DNA of 64,000 bases from Oscillospiraceae bacterium (GTDB lineage Bacteria; Bacillota; Clostridia; Oscillospirales; Oscillospiraceae): contig JAFUNI010000007.1 in assembly GCA_017482385.1 (NCBI GenBank), positions 1-64,000 on the forward strand, read 5' to 3'. Positions 52,090-61,720 of this stretch are shown here, piece after piece (the first letter of the stretch is position 1; each line of letters begins with the position of its first letter). The notes below the pieces were generated by a model. The model was not told where the DNA came from, searched no databases, and saw only the letters and a program-made list of their open reading frames with translations. The position numbers and the translations under genes are program-made.

Positions 52090-53129
52090 GGCAGGACCAC
52101 CTCCTCACCTTCCAAAAGGCTCCGGGAAAGCTTGGCTGCCAGCAAAATCTCCTGTTTTTCCTCCTCGGGCGCATTATCAAGCGCTTGCTTCAGCAGGCCA
52201 AAATACACGCCCTCAAAGCTATCTTTCCCCAAGCTGCCCCAAATATCTGCCGGCCGGGTGGTCTTATCCCGGAGGACCAAATTGGGCAGGTGAGCATATT
52301 CTACCTGCAACGCAGTGAGGTTGGGAGCATCGCAAGCACCCACCAGCGTTACACGGTAGTAATCCTCGCTGCTGACCGGAGGCAGCACCCGGGGAAGTTC
52401 CTCCGGCTTTGCCTCCAAATCGTAAAAACGGGGTGTATCCAGGGGCACAAACTTCACAGAAGCGGTATCTTCCAGGGTCACGACATACACGCCCTTCTCC
52501 CCCGGCTCGTCATAGCCCTTGCCCATAGGGCAGCCGGGCCAGGCGCACAAGGTTCTGCCGGCGCGGAATTGGTCGGCTTTATGGATATGTCCCAAAGCCA
52601 AATAGGCAAGGCCTGAATCCTGCACCTGGGCTTTACTGATAGGATTATAGGGAGAGCCCGCCTGGGTGGGGTCACCGTGGAAAACGCCCACGGCAAATTT
52701 CTCCGGACACTGGGCAGAAAAGCCCTGCAACAAAGCATCGCAATCCATACTCTCAAAGCCTGCGCCGTAGACCCGCAGGTCAAACTGGGGCACTGCCACG
52801 GATTCGATCCGGGAGGATTTGAAAATGTGGACATTCTCCGGCCACATTTCCTTCAGCCAGGCACTGGCGCTGTCGCAATAATCGTGGTTGCCCGGGGTGA
52901 TAAACACCGGCACGGACATAGCCTTCAGCACATCGTAAGCAATCTGATAGCCGCGAGGACTATAGGCGCCGTCAAACAGGTCGCCGGCAATCAGAACCGC
53001 ATCACACTGCTCATTGCGGCAAATTTCAAAAATCTTTCCCGGCACAGACTCTAAGGCCTTCCGCAACTGAGGACCGTGGCCCACCAGTGGGGCATCCAAA
53101 TGCCAATCAGCCGTGTGCAGAATCTTCAT
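52086..53129 (-). CDS. SbcD/YhaO-like DNA-repair metallophosphoesterase
   Basis: A 347-residue nuclease-type phosphoesterase with motifs HTADWHLDAPLVG, IAGDLFDGAYSP, TPGNHDYCDS and LGHIHKAD. It partners the SbcC-like ATPase downstream. The start at 53129 (MKILHTADWHLDAP) has GGTGG six bases upstream and lies within the last 23 bases of ymdB; the long frame to 53246 would overlap more. Confidence 0.92.
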   Translation of the reverse strand: MKILHTADWHLDAPLVGHGPQLRKALESVPGKIFEICRNEQCDAVLIAGDLFDGAYSPRGYQIAYDVLKAMSVPVFITPGNHDYCDSASAWLKEMWPENVHIFKSSRIESVAVPQFDLRVYGAGFESMDCDALLQGFSAQCPEKFAVGVFHGDPTQAGSPYNPISKAQVQDSGLAYLALGHIHKADQFRAGRTLCAWPGCPMGKGYDEPGEKGVYVVTLEDTASVKFVPLDTPRFYDLEAKPEELPRVLPPVSSEDYYRVTLVGACDAPNLTALQVEYAHLPNLVLRDKTTRPADIWGSLGKDSFEGVYFGLLKQALDNAPEEEKQEILLAAKLSRSLLEGEEVVLP

Positions 53130-53898
53130 AGTAATCCACCCTTTCCGCCTTGCGGCACAGGCCGGTTTGGCTGTCAATGGTAAATAGGACCGCTTCCATT
53201 TTGGTAGGGCCATTTGCCCAGCGGTAACGCTCCGGTAAATCCCCACGGAATTTGGCGATAGACAGGTTCGGCTGAATGCCCAGCACAGAAATCTTCGGTC
53301 CGGTCATTCCCAGGTCGGTCACATAGCCTGTGCCCTGGGGAAGCACCTGGGCATCAGCGGTGGGAACATGGGTGTGGGTGCCCCATAGGGCGCTGACCCG
53401 TCCGTCCAGCATATAGCCCATGGCCAGCTTTTCAGAGGTTGCCTCTGCGTGCAGCTCCACCAAAATGATCTTGGTATCGATCTCCTTCAGAATTCTTTCA
53501 ATCTCCAGGAAGGGATTGTCCGGGGTGTAATCCATATTCACCCGGCCCTGCAGGTCAACGACCGCCACCGGGCCGATGGAGGTTTCATAAATTCCATAAC
53601 CCCGGCCGGGAGCCTGGGGCGCATAATTGGCAGGGCGCAGAATCCGGGAGGCGTCCTCCATATAGTCTACGATCTCCCGCTTGGCATAGGTATGGTTGCC
53701 CATGGTGATCACATCAGCGCCGGCATCCAAAATATCCTCTGCCTGGTTGGGGGTAATTCCCACGACGCTGGCGTTCTCGCCATTGACCACTACAAAATCC
53801 GCACCGGTCTTTTTCTTCATCCAACGCAGGCTCTTGCAAATCCGATCCATACCCGGGCCGCCAACCACATCGCCAACCGCCAAAACCTTAAAATCCAT
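53107..53898 (-). CDS. ymdB: YmdB-family 2',3'-cyclic-phosphodiesterase
   Basis: A 263-residue metallophosphoesterase of the TIGR00282/YmdB family, starting MDFKVLAVGDVVGGPGMDRI with metal motifs GENAS, TMGNHTYAKRE and VELHAEATSEK, and THTHVPTADA. In Bacillus YmdB controls biofilm and pili-related switching and is adjacent to rny; here it heads an SbcCD-like operon. Confidence 0.93.
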   Translation of the reverse strand: MDFKVLAVGDVVGGPGMDRICKSLRWMKKKTGADFVVVNGENASVVGITPNQAEDILDAGADVITMGNHTYAKREIVDYMEDASRILRPANYAPQAPGRGYGIYETSIGPVAVVDLQGRVNMDYTPDNPFLEIERILKEIDTKIILVELHAEATSEKLAMGYMLDGRVSALWGTHTHVPTADAQVLPQGTGYVTDLGMTGPKISVLGIQPNLSIAKFRGDLPERYRWANGPTKMEAVLFTIDSQTGLCRKAERVDYYEDSAHG

Positions 53899-53970
53899 AA
53901 CAAAACTCGCATTCTAATAGTATGATTTGTATAGTATACACTAAAAAGCAGCGCAAAGCAAGTATTCGAT

Positions 53971-54015
53971 AAAAAAATATTGAAAAACATTGGGCGTGTT
54001 CTTATGAACACGCCC
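53971..54015 (-). terminator. Terminator of the NSS transporter gene
   Basis: GGGCGTGTTC at 53992-54001 pairs with 54006-54015; T-rich stretch on the minus strand beyond 53988. Confidence 0.85.
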
Positions 54016-54022
54016 AAGTCTA

Positions 54023-55348
54023 TTAAAATGCTACTTTTTTGATCAGTGCCACTGCGCACAGGATCAGTGCGCACAGCACATAGGCCCAGCGGCCCACATT
54101 GTACCACAGCTTGCCGTGGGGTTTGGCAACACCCTTGTTGATCTCTCCAAGCAGCTGGTCTTTCTTCATAATCCAGAACCAGGAGATTGCACCCAAAGTT
54201 GCGCCAATGGGGATGATGTAAATGGACACGATATCCATCCAGGGACCCCACTTGTGGATGGGCTCCATAAACAGGCCCACACCCAGGCAGATTGCGCTGA
54301 CCAGCAGCAATGCAAGCTTCCGGTTTACCTTGGGGAAGCGGTTCTCCACGGACTCGCCCACAGCCTCAAACATATTCTGCAGAGAGCTAATGCCTGCAAA
54401 AACCATAGCGGTATACAGGAAGATGGCAAACAGCCGGCCCAGGGGGATATCCTGCAGGATCTTGGGCAAGGTGACGAACAACAAGGAAGGACCTGCGCCC
54501 ACATTCAGACCATAGGCAAAGCAGGCAGGAATGATAACCAGCGCCGCAACCAAGGCTGCAACAGTATCCAAAACAGCGGTCCGCACTGCCATCTTCACCA
54601 CATCGGCCTTTTCATCCAGGTAAGCACCGTAAACGATCATACCGCTGCCGGTAACGGACAGGGAGAAGAAGGCCTGTCCCATTGCCCAAACCCAAACCAT
54701 GGGGTCTTTCAATGCCTCCCAGCGGAAGGTGAACATAAACTGATAGCCCTTTGCTGCGCCGGGCAGGAATGCCACCCGCACCGCCAGGATCAAAAACACG
54801 ACGAAGAACACAGGCATCATAACCTTATTGCTTCGCTCGATGCTCTTAGCACCCAAAAGCAGGGTCAGCGCTGCGCCCACCACCACGATGATATGGAAAG
54901 GTACAACGGACATATCTGCGCCGGAGAAGCCCTCAAACCAAGCGCCGGTATCCACGTGCATCAGCTCACCGGTAATGGATGAGAAAAAGGCCTTCAGCAC
55001 ATAGGCGATAATGACCGCATAGCCGATGGCAATGCACAAAGAACCTGCCAGGGGCAGTGTGCCCAGCAAACCGCCGGCTTTTCCCATGGTCTTGCCGCGG
55101 GTTGCCCAGGCTTCCTTATAAGCACCCAAAGTACCGGTTTTGGCCCGGCGGCCGATGGCATACTCAGCAGACAGGCCAACTGCGCTGAACAGGGCCACAA
55201 AAATCAGATACGCTACCAAAAAAGCGCCACCGCCATTGGCGCCCATCTTTGCGGGAAAGCCCCACACATTGGCCATGCCCACGGCAGAACCCACAGCCGA
55301 GAGGATAAAACCCCAACGACTGCCAAACTGTCTTTTCTTACCTTCCAT
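54023..55348 (-). CDS. Sodium-dependent amino-acid transporter (NSS family)
   Basis: A 441-residue transporter with eleven or so helices. The N-terminal GFILSAVGSAVGMANVWGFPAKMGANGGGAFLVAY carries the Na+/substrate site of the LeuT fold. The start at 55348 has GGAGG six bases upstream. Likely imports a neutral or aromatic amino acid. Confidence 0.92.
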   Translation of the reverse strand: MEGKKRQFGSRWGFILSAVGSAVGMANVWGFPAKMGANGGGAFLVAYLIFVALFSAVGLSAEYAIGRRAKTGTLGAYKEAWATRGKTMGKAGGLLGTLPLAGSLCIAIGYAVIIAYVLKAFFSSITGELMHVDTGAWFEGFSGADMSVVPFHIIVVVGAALTLLLGAKSIERSNKVMMPVFFVVFLILAVRVAFLPGAAKGYQFMFTFRWEALKDPMVWVWAMGQAFFSLSVTGSGMIVYGAYLDEKADVVKMAVRTAVLDTVAALVAALVIIPACFAYGLNVGAGPSLLFVTLPKILQDIPLGRLFAIFLYTAMVFAGISSLQNMFEAVGESVENRFPKVNRKLALLLVSAICLGVGLFMEPIHKWGPWMDIVSIYIIPIGATLGAISWFWIMKKDQLLGEINKGVAKPHGKLWYNVGRWAYVLCALILCAVALIKKVAF

Positions 55349-55445
55349 AGTAACCTCCATTATTGGCAAAAAACCTTGAAAAACCCCATTTTTCGCCATT
55401 TCGTTATCCGCTTTAGTTTACTATGAGAAAGTGGTTTTGTCAAGC

Positions 55446-55471
55446 AAAACCCCCTCTTCCGAGGGGGCTTT
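55446..55471 (-). terminator. Terminator of obgE
   Basis: CCCCCTC at 55450-55456 pairs with 55461-55467, loop TTCC; T-run follows on the minus strand. Confidence 0.85.
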
Positions 55472-55474
55472 TGT

Positions 55475-56755
55475 TTATCTCTGATATTCAAACTGGAAGT
55501 CGTAGATGTCCACGGTGTCACCGTCCTGGATACCCATTTCTTCCAGGCGCTTGAACAGGCCGCATTTGCGCAGCTGCACATCAAAATAGTTCCGGGATTC
55601 GTAATCGTCAAAATTGATGTTCATAATCAGCCTCTCCAGCCACGTGCCGGTAATGAGCCAGGTGCTGCCATAATGCTCGATCTCCAATTCCTTGGGATCG
55701 CCGGCGGCTTCGATGACCTCCACATACTCCGGTTCGTAAATGGTCACCGGAGGCAATGTGCGGAGCTTTTCTGCCACCACGCGCATCAGATTCCGGGTGC
55801 CCTGGGTGGTACCGGCGGAGATCTCATACAGCTCACAGCCGGCAGCCTCCACGTGCTTGCGCAGCCGCTCCAAGTTGTCGGATTCCGGCATCAGCAGGTC
55901 GCACTTATTGGCCGCCACGATCATAGGCCGATTACTTAGATCCACAGAGTAATTGGCCAGCTCCTCGCAGATGGCATCGAAGTCCTCCACAGGATCTCTG
56001 TCCTCGCAGCCGGACACATCAACAACGTGAACCAGCAGCCGGCAGCGGTCAATATGCCGCAGGAAGTCGTGACCCAGGCCTGCGCCGTCAGCCGCGCCCT
56101 CGATAATACCGGGGATATCCGCCATAACGAAAGACACGCCCTCGTCCACATAGATCACACCCAAATTGGGGTACAGGGTGGTAAAGTGGTAATTGGCGAT
56201 CTTGGGCCGGGCATTGGAAGTGACAGAAAGGAGCGTGGATTTACCCACATTGGGGAAGCCCACCAGACCCACATCTGCCAAAAGCTTCAGCTCCAAGATC
56301 ACATCCCGCTCCTGGCCGGGCAGACCTGCCTTGGCAAACCGGGGAACCTGCCGGGTGGGGGTTGCATAATGGCCGTTACCCCAGCCGCCCCGGCCACCCT
56401 TGGCAAGAATGAAATCCTCGCCGGTGGACATATCCACGATCACGGCGCCACTCTCGGCATCCCGGACCACAGTGCCCCGGGGCACTTGAATGATCAAGGG
56501 CTCTCCCCGTTTGCCGCTCATATTCCGGCCCTGTCCGTTCTGGCCGGACTGGGCGGCGTACTTGCGCTTATAGCGGAAGTCCAGCAGTGTGGACAGGTTG
56601 TCATTCACCCGCAGGATCACACTGCCGCCGTGACCGCCGTCGCCGCCATCCGGGCCGCCGGCTGCCACATATTTTTCCCGATGAAAGGCCACCGCACCGT
56701 CGCCGCCGCGTCCGCCGCAGACGGTGATGCGCACCTTATCTACAAACATTTCCAT
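55475..56755 (-). CDS. obgE: GTPase ObgE/CgtA
   Basis: A 426-residue ribosome-associated GTPase. The glycine-rich Obg domain (FVDKVRITVCGGRGGDGAVA, GGDGGHGG) is followed by G1 GFPNVGKSTLL, G3 DIPGI and G4 NKCD, and a C-terminal OCT domain (GDTVDIYDFQFEYQR). It senses GTP and ties ribosome maturation to growth. An MFS gene separates it from rpmA, unlike most Firmicutes. Confidence 0.97.
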   Translation of the reverse strand: MEMFVDKVRITVCGGRGGDGAVAFHREKYVAAGGPDGGDGGHGGSVILRVNDNLSTLLDFRYKRKYAAQSGQNGQGRNMSGKRGEPLIIQVPRGTVVRDAESGAVIVDMSTGEDFILAKGGRGGWGNGHYATPTRQVPRFAKAGLPGQERDVILELKLLADVGLVGFPNVGKSTLLSVTSNARPKIANYHFTTLYPNLGVIYVDEGVSFVMADIPGIIEGAADGAGLGHDFLRHIDRCRLLVHVVDVSGCEDRDPVEDFDAICEELANYSVDLSNRPMIVAANKCDLLMPESDNLERLRKHVEAAGCELYEISAGTTQGTRNLMRVVAEKLRTLPPVTIYEPEYVEVIEAAGDPKELEIEHYGSTWLITGTWLERLIMNINFDDYESRNYFDVQLRKCGLFKRLEEMGIQDGDTVDIYDFQFEYQR

Positions 56756-56779
56756 ATTGAAAAACCTCCATTGGACGGT

Positions 56780-58036
56780 TTAAGCTTTCGTTTTCTTTCG
56801 GCTTGCTGTCAATTTTTGATAAGCAAACACAAAACCAGCGCTGATGGCCACCATCAGGATGCCATCCGTTATAAGGATATGACGGTATGTGCCAAACAAG
56901 TCAAAGCAGAAATTTGCCAGGGTATTGCCAAGCAAAAAGCCGATGCTGTTTGCTGCGGTAAAAATGCCCAGCACTTTGCTATAGTCCTCATTCCGGAACA
57001 TATCTCCCGCCATCAGCGGAAGCAGTACTGTCTGCAAAGGCAATGCCAAACCGGCAAATACCGCATAGGTCATTGCAATCACTTTACCCATTGCAGAGCC
57101 GGACACCACGCAAAGCAGGACCACCATTATAAGTGCTGCTCCATTGCAGGTCAAAACCGCAAAGCGCAGACCTTTTTTATCGCTGACAGCGCCTATCAGG
57201 AATTTGGATGCCGCCAGCATCAGCGAATACACACTGGTGACCAGGGCAACATAGGTGGGGTCTACCCCCTGGTCCTTCATATGGGCCGCTGACACACCTG
57301 CGCTGCTGGCAAGCACCATACCTGTGAGGATCAAGCAGGCGCAGATAATATAAAAATAGGGTTTTACGGCTCTGTCCGCATAAGCATTGCCTTTCCAGGC
57401 GCGGGTCTTCTCCAACTGCTTTCCGGCCACGGGGCGTTTCTTATCTTCTTTGGGGACATCCCGGAAAAGCAGCACCAGCACAATACCGGACACCAGCAAA
57501 ATGCCGGCAACGACCCAGTACACCTTCCGATAGCCGAAGACCTCGCCACCGTAGATCACAGAGCTGAACCAGGGCGCAGAAACCGCCGCGCCCAAGGCAT
57601 TGGCGCTGAGCACCACGCCCAAAACAACGCCTTGATGCTCTGCAAACCACTGCCGGATCACATAGCCAATGATGGTCGTGCCGGCAAAGGTCAAGCCTAC
57701 ACCCAAAAGCACGCCGCCGATGTACAGGCCGATCACATTGGTGGCCAGTGCATTGGCAACACAGGACAAAACGAGGGCAAGCATACCTGCGCCGATCAGC
57801 TTTCGCGTACCGAATTTCAGCGCCAACATTCCGAAGAACATATTCATAACGGCTGTGGAAACATAGCGCAGGCTACTGCTCACCGCATAGGCGCTGCGGG
57901 AAATTCCCAGTGCCTCGGTAGTGGCCACAACAAAGAGCCCCGCATTGCCGCTGCAAAGACCCAGGCCTACCACACACAGAACAAAACAGGCCGCTGCAAT
58001 GACCCATTTATAATCCAGTTTTCCCTTTTTCCCCAT
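56780..58036 (-). CDS. MFS transporter
   Basis: A 418-residue major facilitator with twelve helices. The conserved loop between helices 2 and 3 (GMLALKFGTRKLIGAGML) is present. The start at 58036 (MGKKGKLDYKWVIAAACFVL) has GAGG upstream. Substrate unknown; the OFA-type layout suggests an organic anion. It sits between rpmA and obgE, behind a terminator, so it is independently transcribed. Confidence 0.88.
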   Translation of the reverse strand: MGKKGKLDYKWVIAAACFVLCVVGLGLCSGNAGLFVVATTEALGISRSAYAVSSSLRYVSTAVMNMFFGMLALKFGTRKLIGAGMLALVLSCVANALATNVIGLYIGGVLLGVGLTFAGTTIIGYVIRQWFAEHQGVVLGVVLSANALGAAVSAPWFSSVIYGGEVFGYRKVYWVVAGILLVSGIVLVLLFRDVPKEDKKRPVAGKQLEKTRAWKGNAYADRAVKPYFYIICACLILTGMVLASSAGVSAAHMKDQGVDPTYVALVTSVYSLMLAASKFLIGAVSDKKGLRFAVLTCNGAALIMVVLLCVVSGSAMGKVIAMTYAVFAGLALPLQTVLLPLMAGDMFRNEDYSKVLGIFTAANSIGFLLGNTLANFCFDLFGTYRHILITDGILMVAISAGFVFAYQKLTASRKKTKA

Positions 58037-58060
58037 TGTTATCAATCCTCGCGCACAGAG

Positions 58061-58088
58061 AAAAAGGCTGTCGCAATGCGCGACAGCC
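58061..58088 (-). terminator. Terminator of the rplU-prp-rpmA operon
   Basis: GGCTGTCGC at 58066-58074 pairs with 58080-58088, then a T-run on the minus strand, before the MFS start. Confidence 0.9.
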
Positions 58089-58099
58089 CCTCATTTCCA

Positions 58100-58384
58100 T
58101 TACTGCTCAGCAGCGTACACAGAGCACTGCCGGCGATCCTTGCCCTTGCGCTCGAAACGGACAGTGCCGTCAACCAAAGCGAACAGGGTATCATCACTGC
58201 CGATGCCCACATTGACACCGGGGTGGATATGGGTGCCTCTCTGGCGAACCAGAATGTTGCCAGCCAGAACGAACTGACCGTCAGCACGCTTTACGCCCAG
58301 GCGCTTTGCCTCAGAATCACGGCCGTTCTTAGTAGAACCACCGCCCTTATGGTGAGCAAAGTACTGAATACCAATCTTCAGCAT
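58100..58384 (-). CDS. rpmA: Ribosomal protein bL27
   Basis: A 94-residue large-subunit protein starting [20 protein letters not shown]. The first nine residues ending in QYF before AHHKGGGS are the Firmicutes extension removed by Prp protease, essential for the peptidyl-transferase N-terminus. GGAGG upstream. The prp gene lies just upstream. Confidence 0.97.
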   Translation of the reverse strand: MLKIGIQYFAHHKGGGSTKNGRDSEAKRLGVKRADGQFVLAGNILVRQRGTHIHPGVNVGIGSDDTLFALVDGTVRFERKGKDRRQCSVYAAEQ

Positions 58385-58388
58385 AGTA

Positions 58389-58712
58389 TTACACCTCCAA
58401 AACTTCGATAAAATCCGGATATTCATCCCGCATATTGCACAGAGTCAGCAGCATACCGGCCAGTACTGCCTGGACACTCTCTTCCTCATCGCAAGCGGCG
58501 GGGAGGGTCAGGGTGATGCGCGCATCCTCTTCCTTGACCCGGACCTTGGCCTTTGCGCCGCACACATCATTGATGGTGGCTTCAGCCATGGTCACAATAG
58601 CGGAGATGGCGGCACAGACGATATCTTTGCCATTTTCAGCATATCCGCTATGACCCGAGATCGAGAATCCTGTGATTCTGTCTTCCTCGGTAAAAAATTC
58701 GCATTTTGTCAT
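58389..58712 (-). CDS. prp: Ribosomal-processing cysteine protease Prp
   Basis: A 107-residue cysteine protease that removes the N-terminal extension of L27. Its catalytic His and Cys are in [21 protein letters not shown]. It lies between rplU and rpmA in the usual Firmicutes order, with two bases to rplU. Confidence 0.96.
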   Translation of the reverse strand: MTKCEFFTEEDRITGFSISGHSGYAENGKDIVCAAISAIVTMAEATINDVCGAKAKVRVKEEDARITLTLPAACDEEESVQAVLAGMLLTLCNMRDEYPDFIEVLEV

Positions 58713-58714
58713 AA

Positions 58715-59026
58715 TTACAGTGCGATCTTGGTGATTTCCACCTTGGTGTAGGGCTGACGATGGCCCTGCTTCTTCTTCTCGTTCTTCTTGGCCTTGTACT
58801 TGAAGACAGTGATCTTCTTGGCCTTACCGTTCTTGATGGCCTTAGCCTCAACGGTTGCGCCCTCCACAACGGGAGCGCCGATCTTGGAGTTCTCGCCGTC
58901 CAGGATAGCCAGGACCTTGTCGAACTTCACGGTAGCCTCAGCTTCTACCTCCAGCTTCTCGATGTACAGAACATCGCCCTCAGCTACGGTATACTGCTTG
59001 CCACCGGTCACGATAACAGCTTTCAT
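58715..59026 (-). CDS. rplU: Ribosomal protein bL21
   Basis: A 103-residue large-subunit protein, [20 protein letters not shown] to the end [17 protein letters not shown], with the usual Lys-rich C-terminus that binds 23S rRNA. First gene of the rplU-prp-rpmA operon. Confidence 0.98.
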   Translation of the reverse strand: MKAVIVTGGKQYTVAEGDVLYIEKLEVEAEATVKFDKVLAILDGENSKIGAPVVEGATVEAKAIKNGKAKKITVFKYKAKKNEKKKQGHRQPYTKVEITKIAL

Positions 59027-59113
59027 TTCTTTTTCACCTACTTTATTATTTGCAGACTCGCTCTAAAGGCGGGTGCATTTTGGGCGCACCAACTTAAGCC
59101 TCTTCAATGCGGC
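59027..59113 (-). ncRNA. L21 leader-like RNA element
   Basis: The ~87-base leader between the rplU promoter and start has the pieces GGCGC/CACCCGCCTTTAGAGCGAGT and complementary short stems, resembling the Firmicutes L21 autoregulatory leader in position and in its GCCTTTAGAGCG segment. A covariance-model search would decide. Confidence 0.5.
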
Positions 59114-59119
59114 TTGACT

Positions 59120-59148
59120 ATTTTAGCAGAGGTTTTCCGGAAAGTCAA
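59120..59148 (-). promoter_or_regulatory. Promoter of the rplU operon
   Basis: Minus strand TTGACT (59148-59143), 17 bases, TAAAAT (59125-59120). Confidence 0.85.
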
Positions 59149-59184
59149 GGACTTTTTCACCCTTTTTCTTCCTATTTTAAGGAT

Positions 59185-60066
59185 TTACACCACTCTTGCG
59201 CCCTCAAAGTCGATATGCAGAGGCATAATGGTCCAATCGTGGGTGGTAATGGTGGGAAGCTTGGCCTCCAGCTTTTCCCGGATGGCCTTATTGCGGGTGA
59301 TGCACAGGAGCGTAGGACCAGCACCACTCAGGCAGAAGCCAACGCCATAGGTACGGGCCAAACTTTCGATAGCTTCATAATCGGCAACCAAGCTCTTTCG
59401 GTAGGGCTGATGGAGCTTGTCCCGCATGGCATTGTGCAAAAGCTTTTCATCGCCCAACTCCAAAGCTTTCAGCACCATAGCGCCGTGGGCGATATTATAA
59501 ATAGCATCAGCCCGGCTTATCTGCTCCGGCAAAACCGCTCTTGCCTTCACCGTAGGCAGGGTAAAGTCGGGAACCAGCGCCAAAATTTCCCACTCCGGAT
59601 GAAGGGGAAAGCTCACCGCCACAGGCAGACCGCTATCCACCATGGCAGCGGTCAGTCCGCCAAAGAAAGCAGGCGCTAAGTTATCCGGGTGACCTTCCAT
59701 AGCGTTGGTGATATTCAGCAGGCCCTGGGTGGACAGGCGGTTACCCCGCAGCACATTGGCACCCATTGCGCCTGCCACCAGCAAGGCGGCAGAAGAACCC
59801 AGGCCACGGCAAATAGGAATATGGGCATCAATATGGATCTTCACGCCCCGGATCTCCTCGCTGAGAGAAGACAAAACAGCGCAGTAGGACACATAGGCCA
59901 AATTGTCCGGGCCGGTAAATTCCTCATCGCAGCCGGTGATCTCCAGGCCGCATTCCGTTTCCTCAAAGGTCACATCGGTATAAAGCTGCAGAGCACAGCC
60001 GAAAGCGTCAAAGCCCGGGCCCATATTGGCAGTGGTAGCCGGGACACGAATCGTTACACTGCCCAT
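59185..60066 (-). CDS. thrB: Homoserine kinase
   Basis: A 293-residue GHMP kinase phosphorylating homoserine in threonine synthesis. ATP-binding PICRGLGSSAALLVAGAMGA and N-terminal VRVPATTANMGPGFDAFGCAL are diagnostic. One base separates it from thrC. Confidence 0.97.
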   Translation of the reverse strand: MGSVTIRVPATTANMGPGFDAFGCALQLYTDVTFEETECGLEITGCDEEFTGPDNLAYVSYCAVLSSLSEEIRGVKIHIDAHIPICRGLGSSAALLVAGAMGANVLRGNRLSTQGLLNITNAMEGHPDNLAPAFFGGLTAAMVDSGLPVAVSFPLHPEWEILALVPDFTLPTVKARAVLPEQISRADAIYNIAHGAMVLKALELGDEKLLHNAMRDKLHQPYRKSLVADYEAIESLARTYGVGFCLSGAGPTLLCITRNKAIREKLEAKLPTITTHDWTIMPLHIDFEGARVV

Positions 60067-60067
60067 A

Positions 60068-61525
60068 TTACAACCCCATTACGAAGCTAAGCATAGCGGT
60101 CTTCTCGATCACGCCGGTATGAAGTTCTTTTTTCTGCTGCAGGCCTGCCAAATTCTTGGGGATCTCCCAGCCGGTTCGCTTTTCCAGGTACTCCATTTGA
60201 GCAAATTCGTCCATTTCCTCTACTTTTTCCAAAGCGGACAGCACGGCTGCCGGGAACTTATAGGCAGAGGCAGTGGACAGGACCACCATAGGCCGGTTGT
60301 CGCCGGTTTGGTTTACATAATCTTCTGCCACAGCCCAGCCGGTAGCGGTGTGGGTATCGCAGAGGTAGTTCTGCTTTTCAAATACATTCTTGATAGTGGC
60401 AAGAGCCTTCTCATCATCACAGAAGCCTGCCCAGAACTCGGACAGAATGGCTTCTTTCAGACTTTCGGGAACAGTGTACACACCTTCTGTATTCAGCTGC
60501 TTCATAAGGTCAGCAACCAGCGCGGTGTCACCGGACAGGAAGTACAGCAGACGCTCCAAATTGGAGGAAACCAAAATATCCATAGAGGGAGACTCGGTCT
60601 TGTGCAAGGGGCGGCGACGGTCATAAGTACCGGTCTGAATGAAGTCGGTGAGGACATTGTTGGCATTGGATGCGCAGATCAGCTTGCCAACAGGCAGACC
60701 CAGCTTCTTTGCCAGCCAACCGGCTAAGATGTCACCAAAGTTACCGGTAGGAACGCAGAAGTTCACAGTGTCGCCCATCTTGATCTGACCCCGATGGAGC
60801 AGGTCAGCATAGGCCTTGAAATAATAAGTGATCTGAGGGGCCAAACGGCCGATATTGATGGAGTTTGCCGTAGACAGACGGAGCTTGTTGCCGGCAGGCA
60901 AACGGCCATTTTCCGCAGAGGCAAAGATATTCTTTACACCGGTCTGGGCATCGTCGAAATTACCCTTAACAGCGCAAACAGCCACGTTATTGCCCTCCTG
61001 GGTCACCATCTGTGCCCGCTGGACAGCGGAAACACCGCCGTCGGGGTAGAACACGCAGATCTTCACACCGGGCACGTCCGCAAAGCCCGCCAATGCAGCC
61101 TTGCCGGTATCGCCGGAGGTTGCGGTGAGGATGAGGATATCCTCCTGCATGCCCTTCTCGGTCTTAGCGGCGGTGAGCAGCTGAGGCAGCATGCACAGGG
61201 CCACATCCTTGAAGGCAGAGGTAGGCCCACGGAACAGCTCCAGCACAGTAAACTTGCCGGTGTCCACGGTGGGGGTCAGCTCTTCGGTCTGGAATTTGCC
61301 CCGGTAAGCTCTGTCCACCAGGGTTTCCATATTGGGGATATCCGGCAGCATAGCGCCGATGATCCGGGCAGCCATTGCCATGGTATTTTCCTGCAAGGTT
61401 GCCTCCACATCGATCTTGGGAAGCTGGGCAGGTACGTACAAACCGCCGTCGGGGGCAAGGCCGGAGAGCACCGCCTGGGCGCTGTCAACGGTAGCTTGAT
61501 GGTTTCTTGTGGAATGGTATAACAT
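60068..61525 (-). CDS. thrC: Threonine synthase
   Basis: A 485-residue PLP enzyme converting O-phosphohomoserine to threonine. The PLP-binding lysine is in FRGPTSAFKDVALCML, with VPTGNFGDILAGW for phosphate binding. GAGGAGG upstream. Divergent from hom. Confidence 0.97.
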   Translation of the reverse strand: MLYHSTRNHQATVDSAQAVLSGLAPDGGLYVPAQLPKIDVEATLQENTMAMAARIIGAMLPDIPNMETLVDRAYRGKFQTEELTPTVDTGKFTVLELFRGPTSAFKDVALCMLPQLLTAAKTEKGMQEDILILTATSGDTGKAALAGFADVPGVKICVFYPDGGVSAVQRAQMVTQEGNNVAVCAVKGNFDDAQTGVKNIFASAENGRLPAGNKLRLSTANSINIGRLAPQITYYFKAYADLLHRGQIKMGDTVNFCVPTGNFGDILAGWLAKKLGLPVGKLICASNANNVLTDFIQTGTYDRRRPLHKTESPSMDILVSSNLERLLYFLSGDTALVADLMKQLNTEGVYTVPESLKEAILSEFWAGFCDDEKALATIKNVFEKQNYLCDTHTATGWAVAEDYVNQTGDNRPMVVLSTASAYKFPAAVLSALEKVEEMDEFAQMEYLEKRTGWEIPKNLAGLQQKKELHTGVIEKTAMLSFVMGL

Positions 61526-61611
61526 AAAGATCCTCCTCTTATCTCTTTCCCTTTTGCGCTATCTGCACAAAAACAGCGGGGAATTTGCAGAATTATTGTT
61601 TTTTAAGGTTA

Positions 61612-61640
61612 TTGCATTTATGTAAGGTATATGATATACT
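61612..61640 (+). promoter_or_regulatory. Promoter of hom-lysC
   Basis: TTGCAT at 61612-61617 and TATACT at 61635-61640, spacing 17. Confidence 0.65.
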
Positions 61641-61720
61641 CTAATTTATCAAATTGCAAGTGTTATTATTTACAAAAGCTTTTACGGGTTATAGAAAAAA
61701 CTGATAAGGAGAGAAAGACA

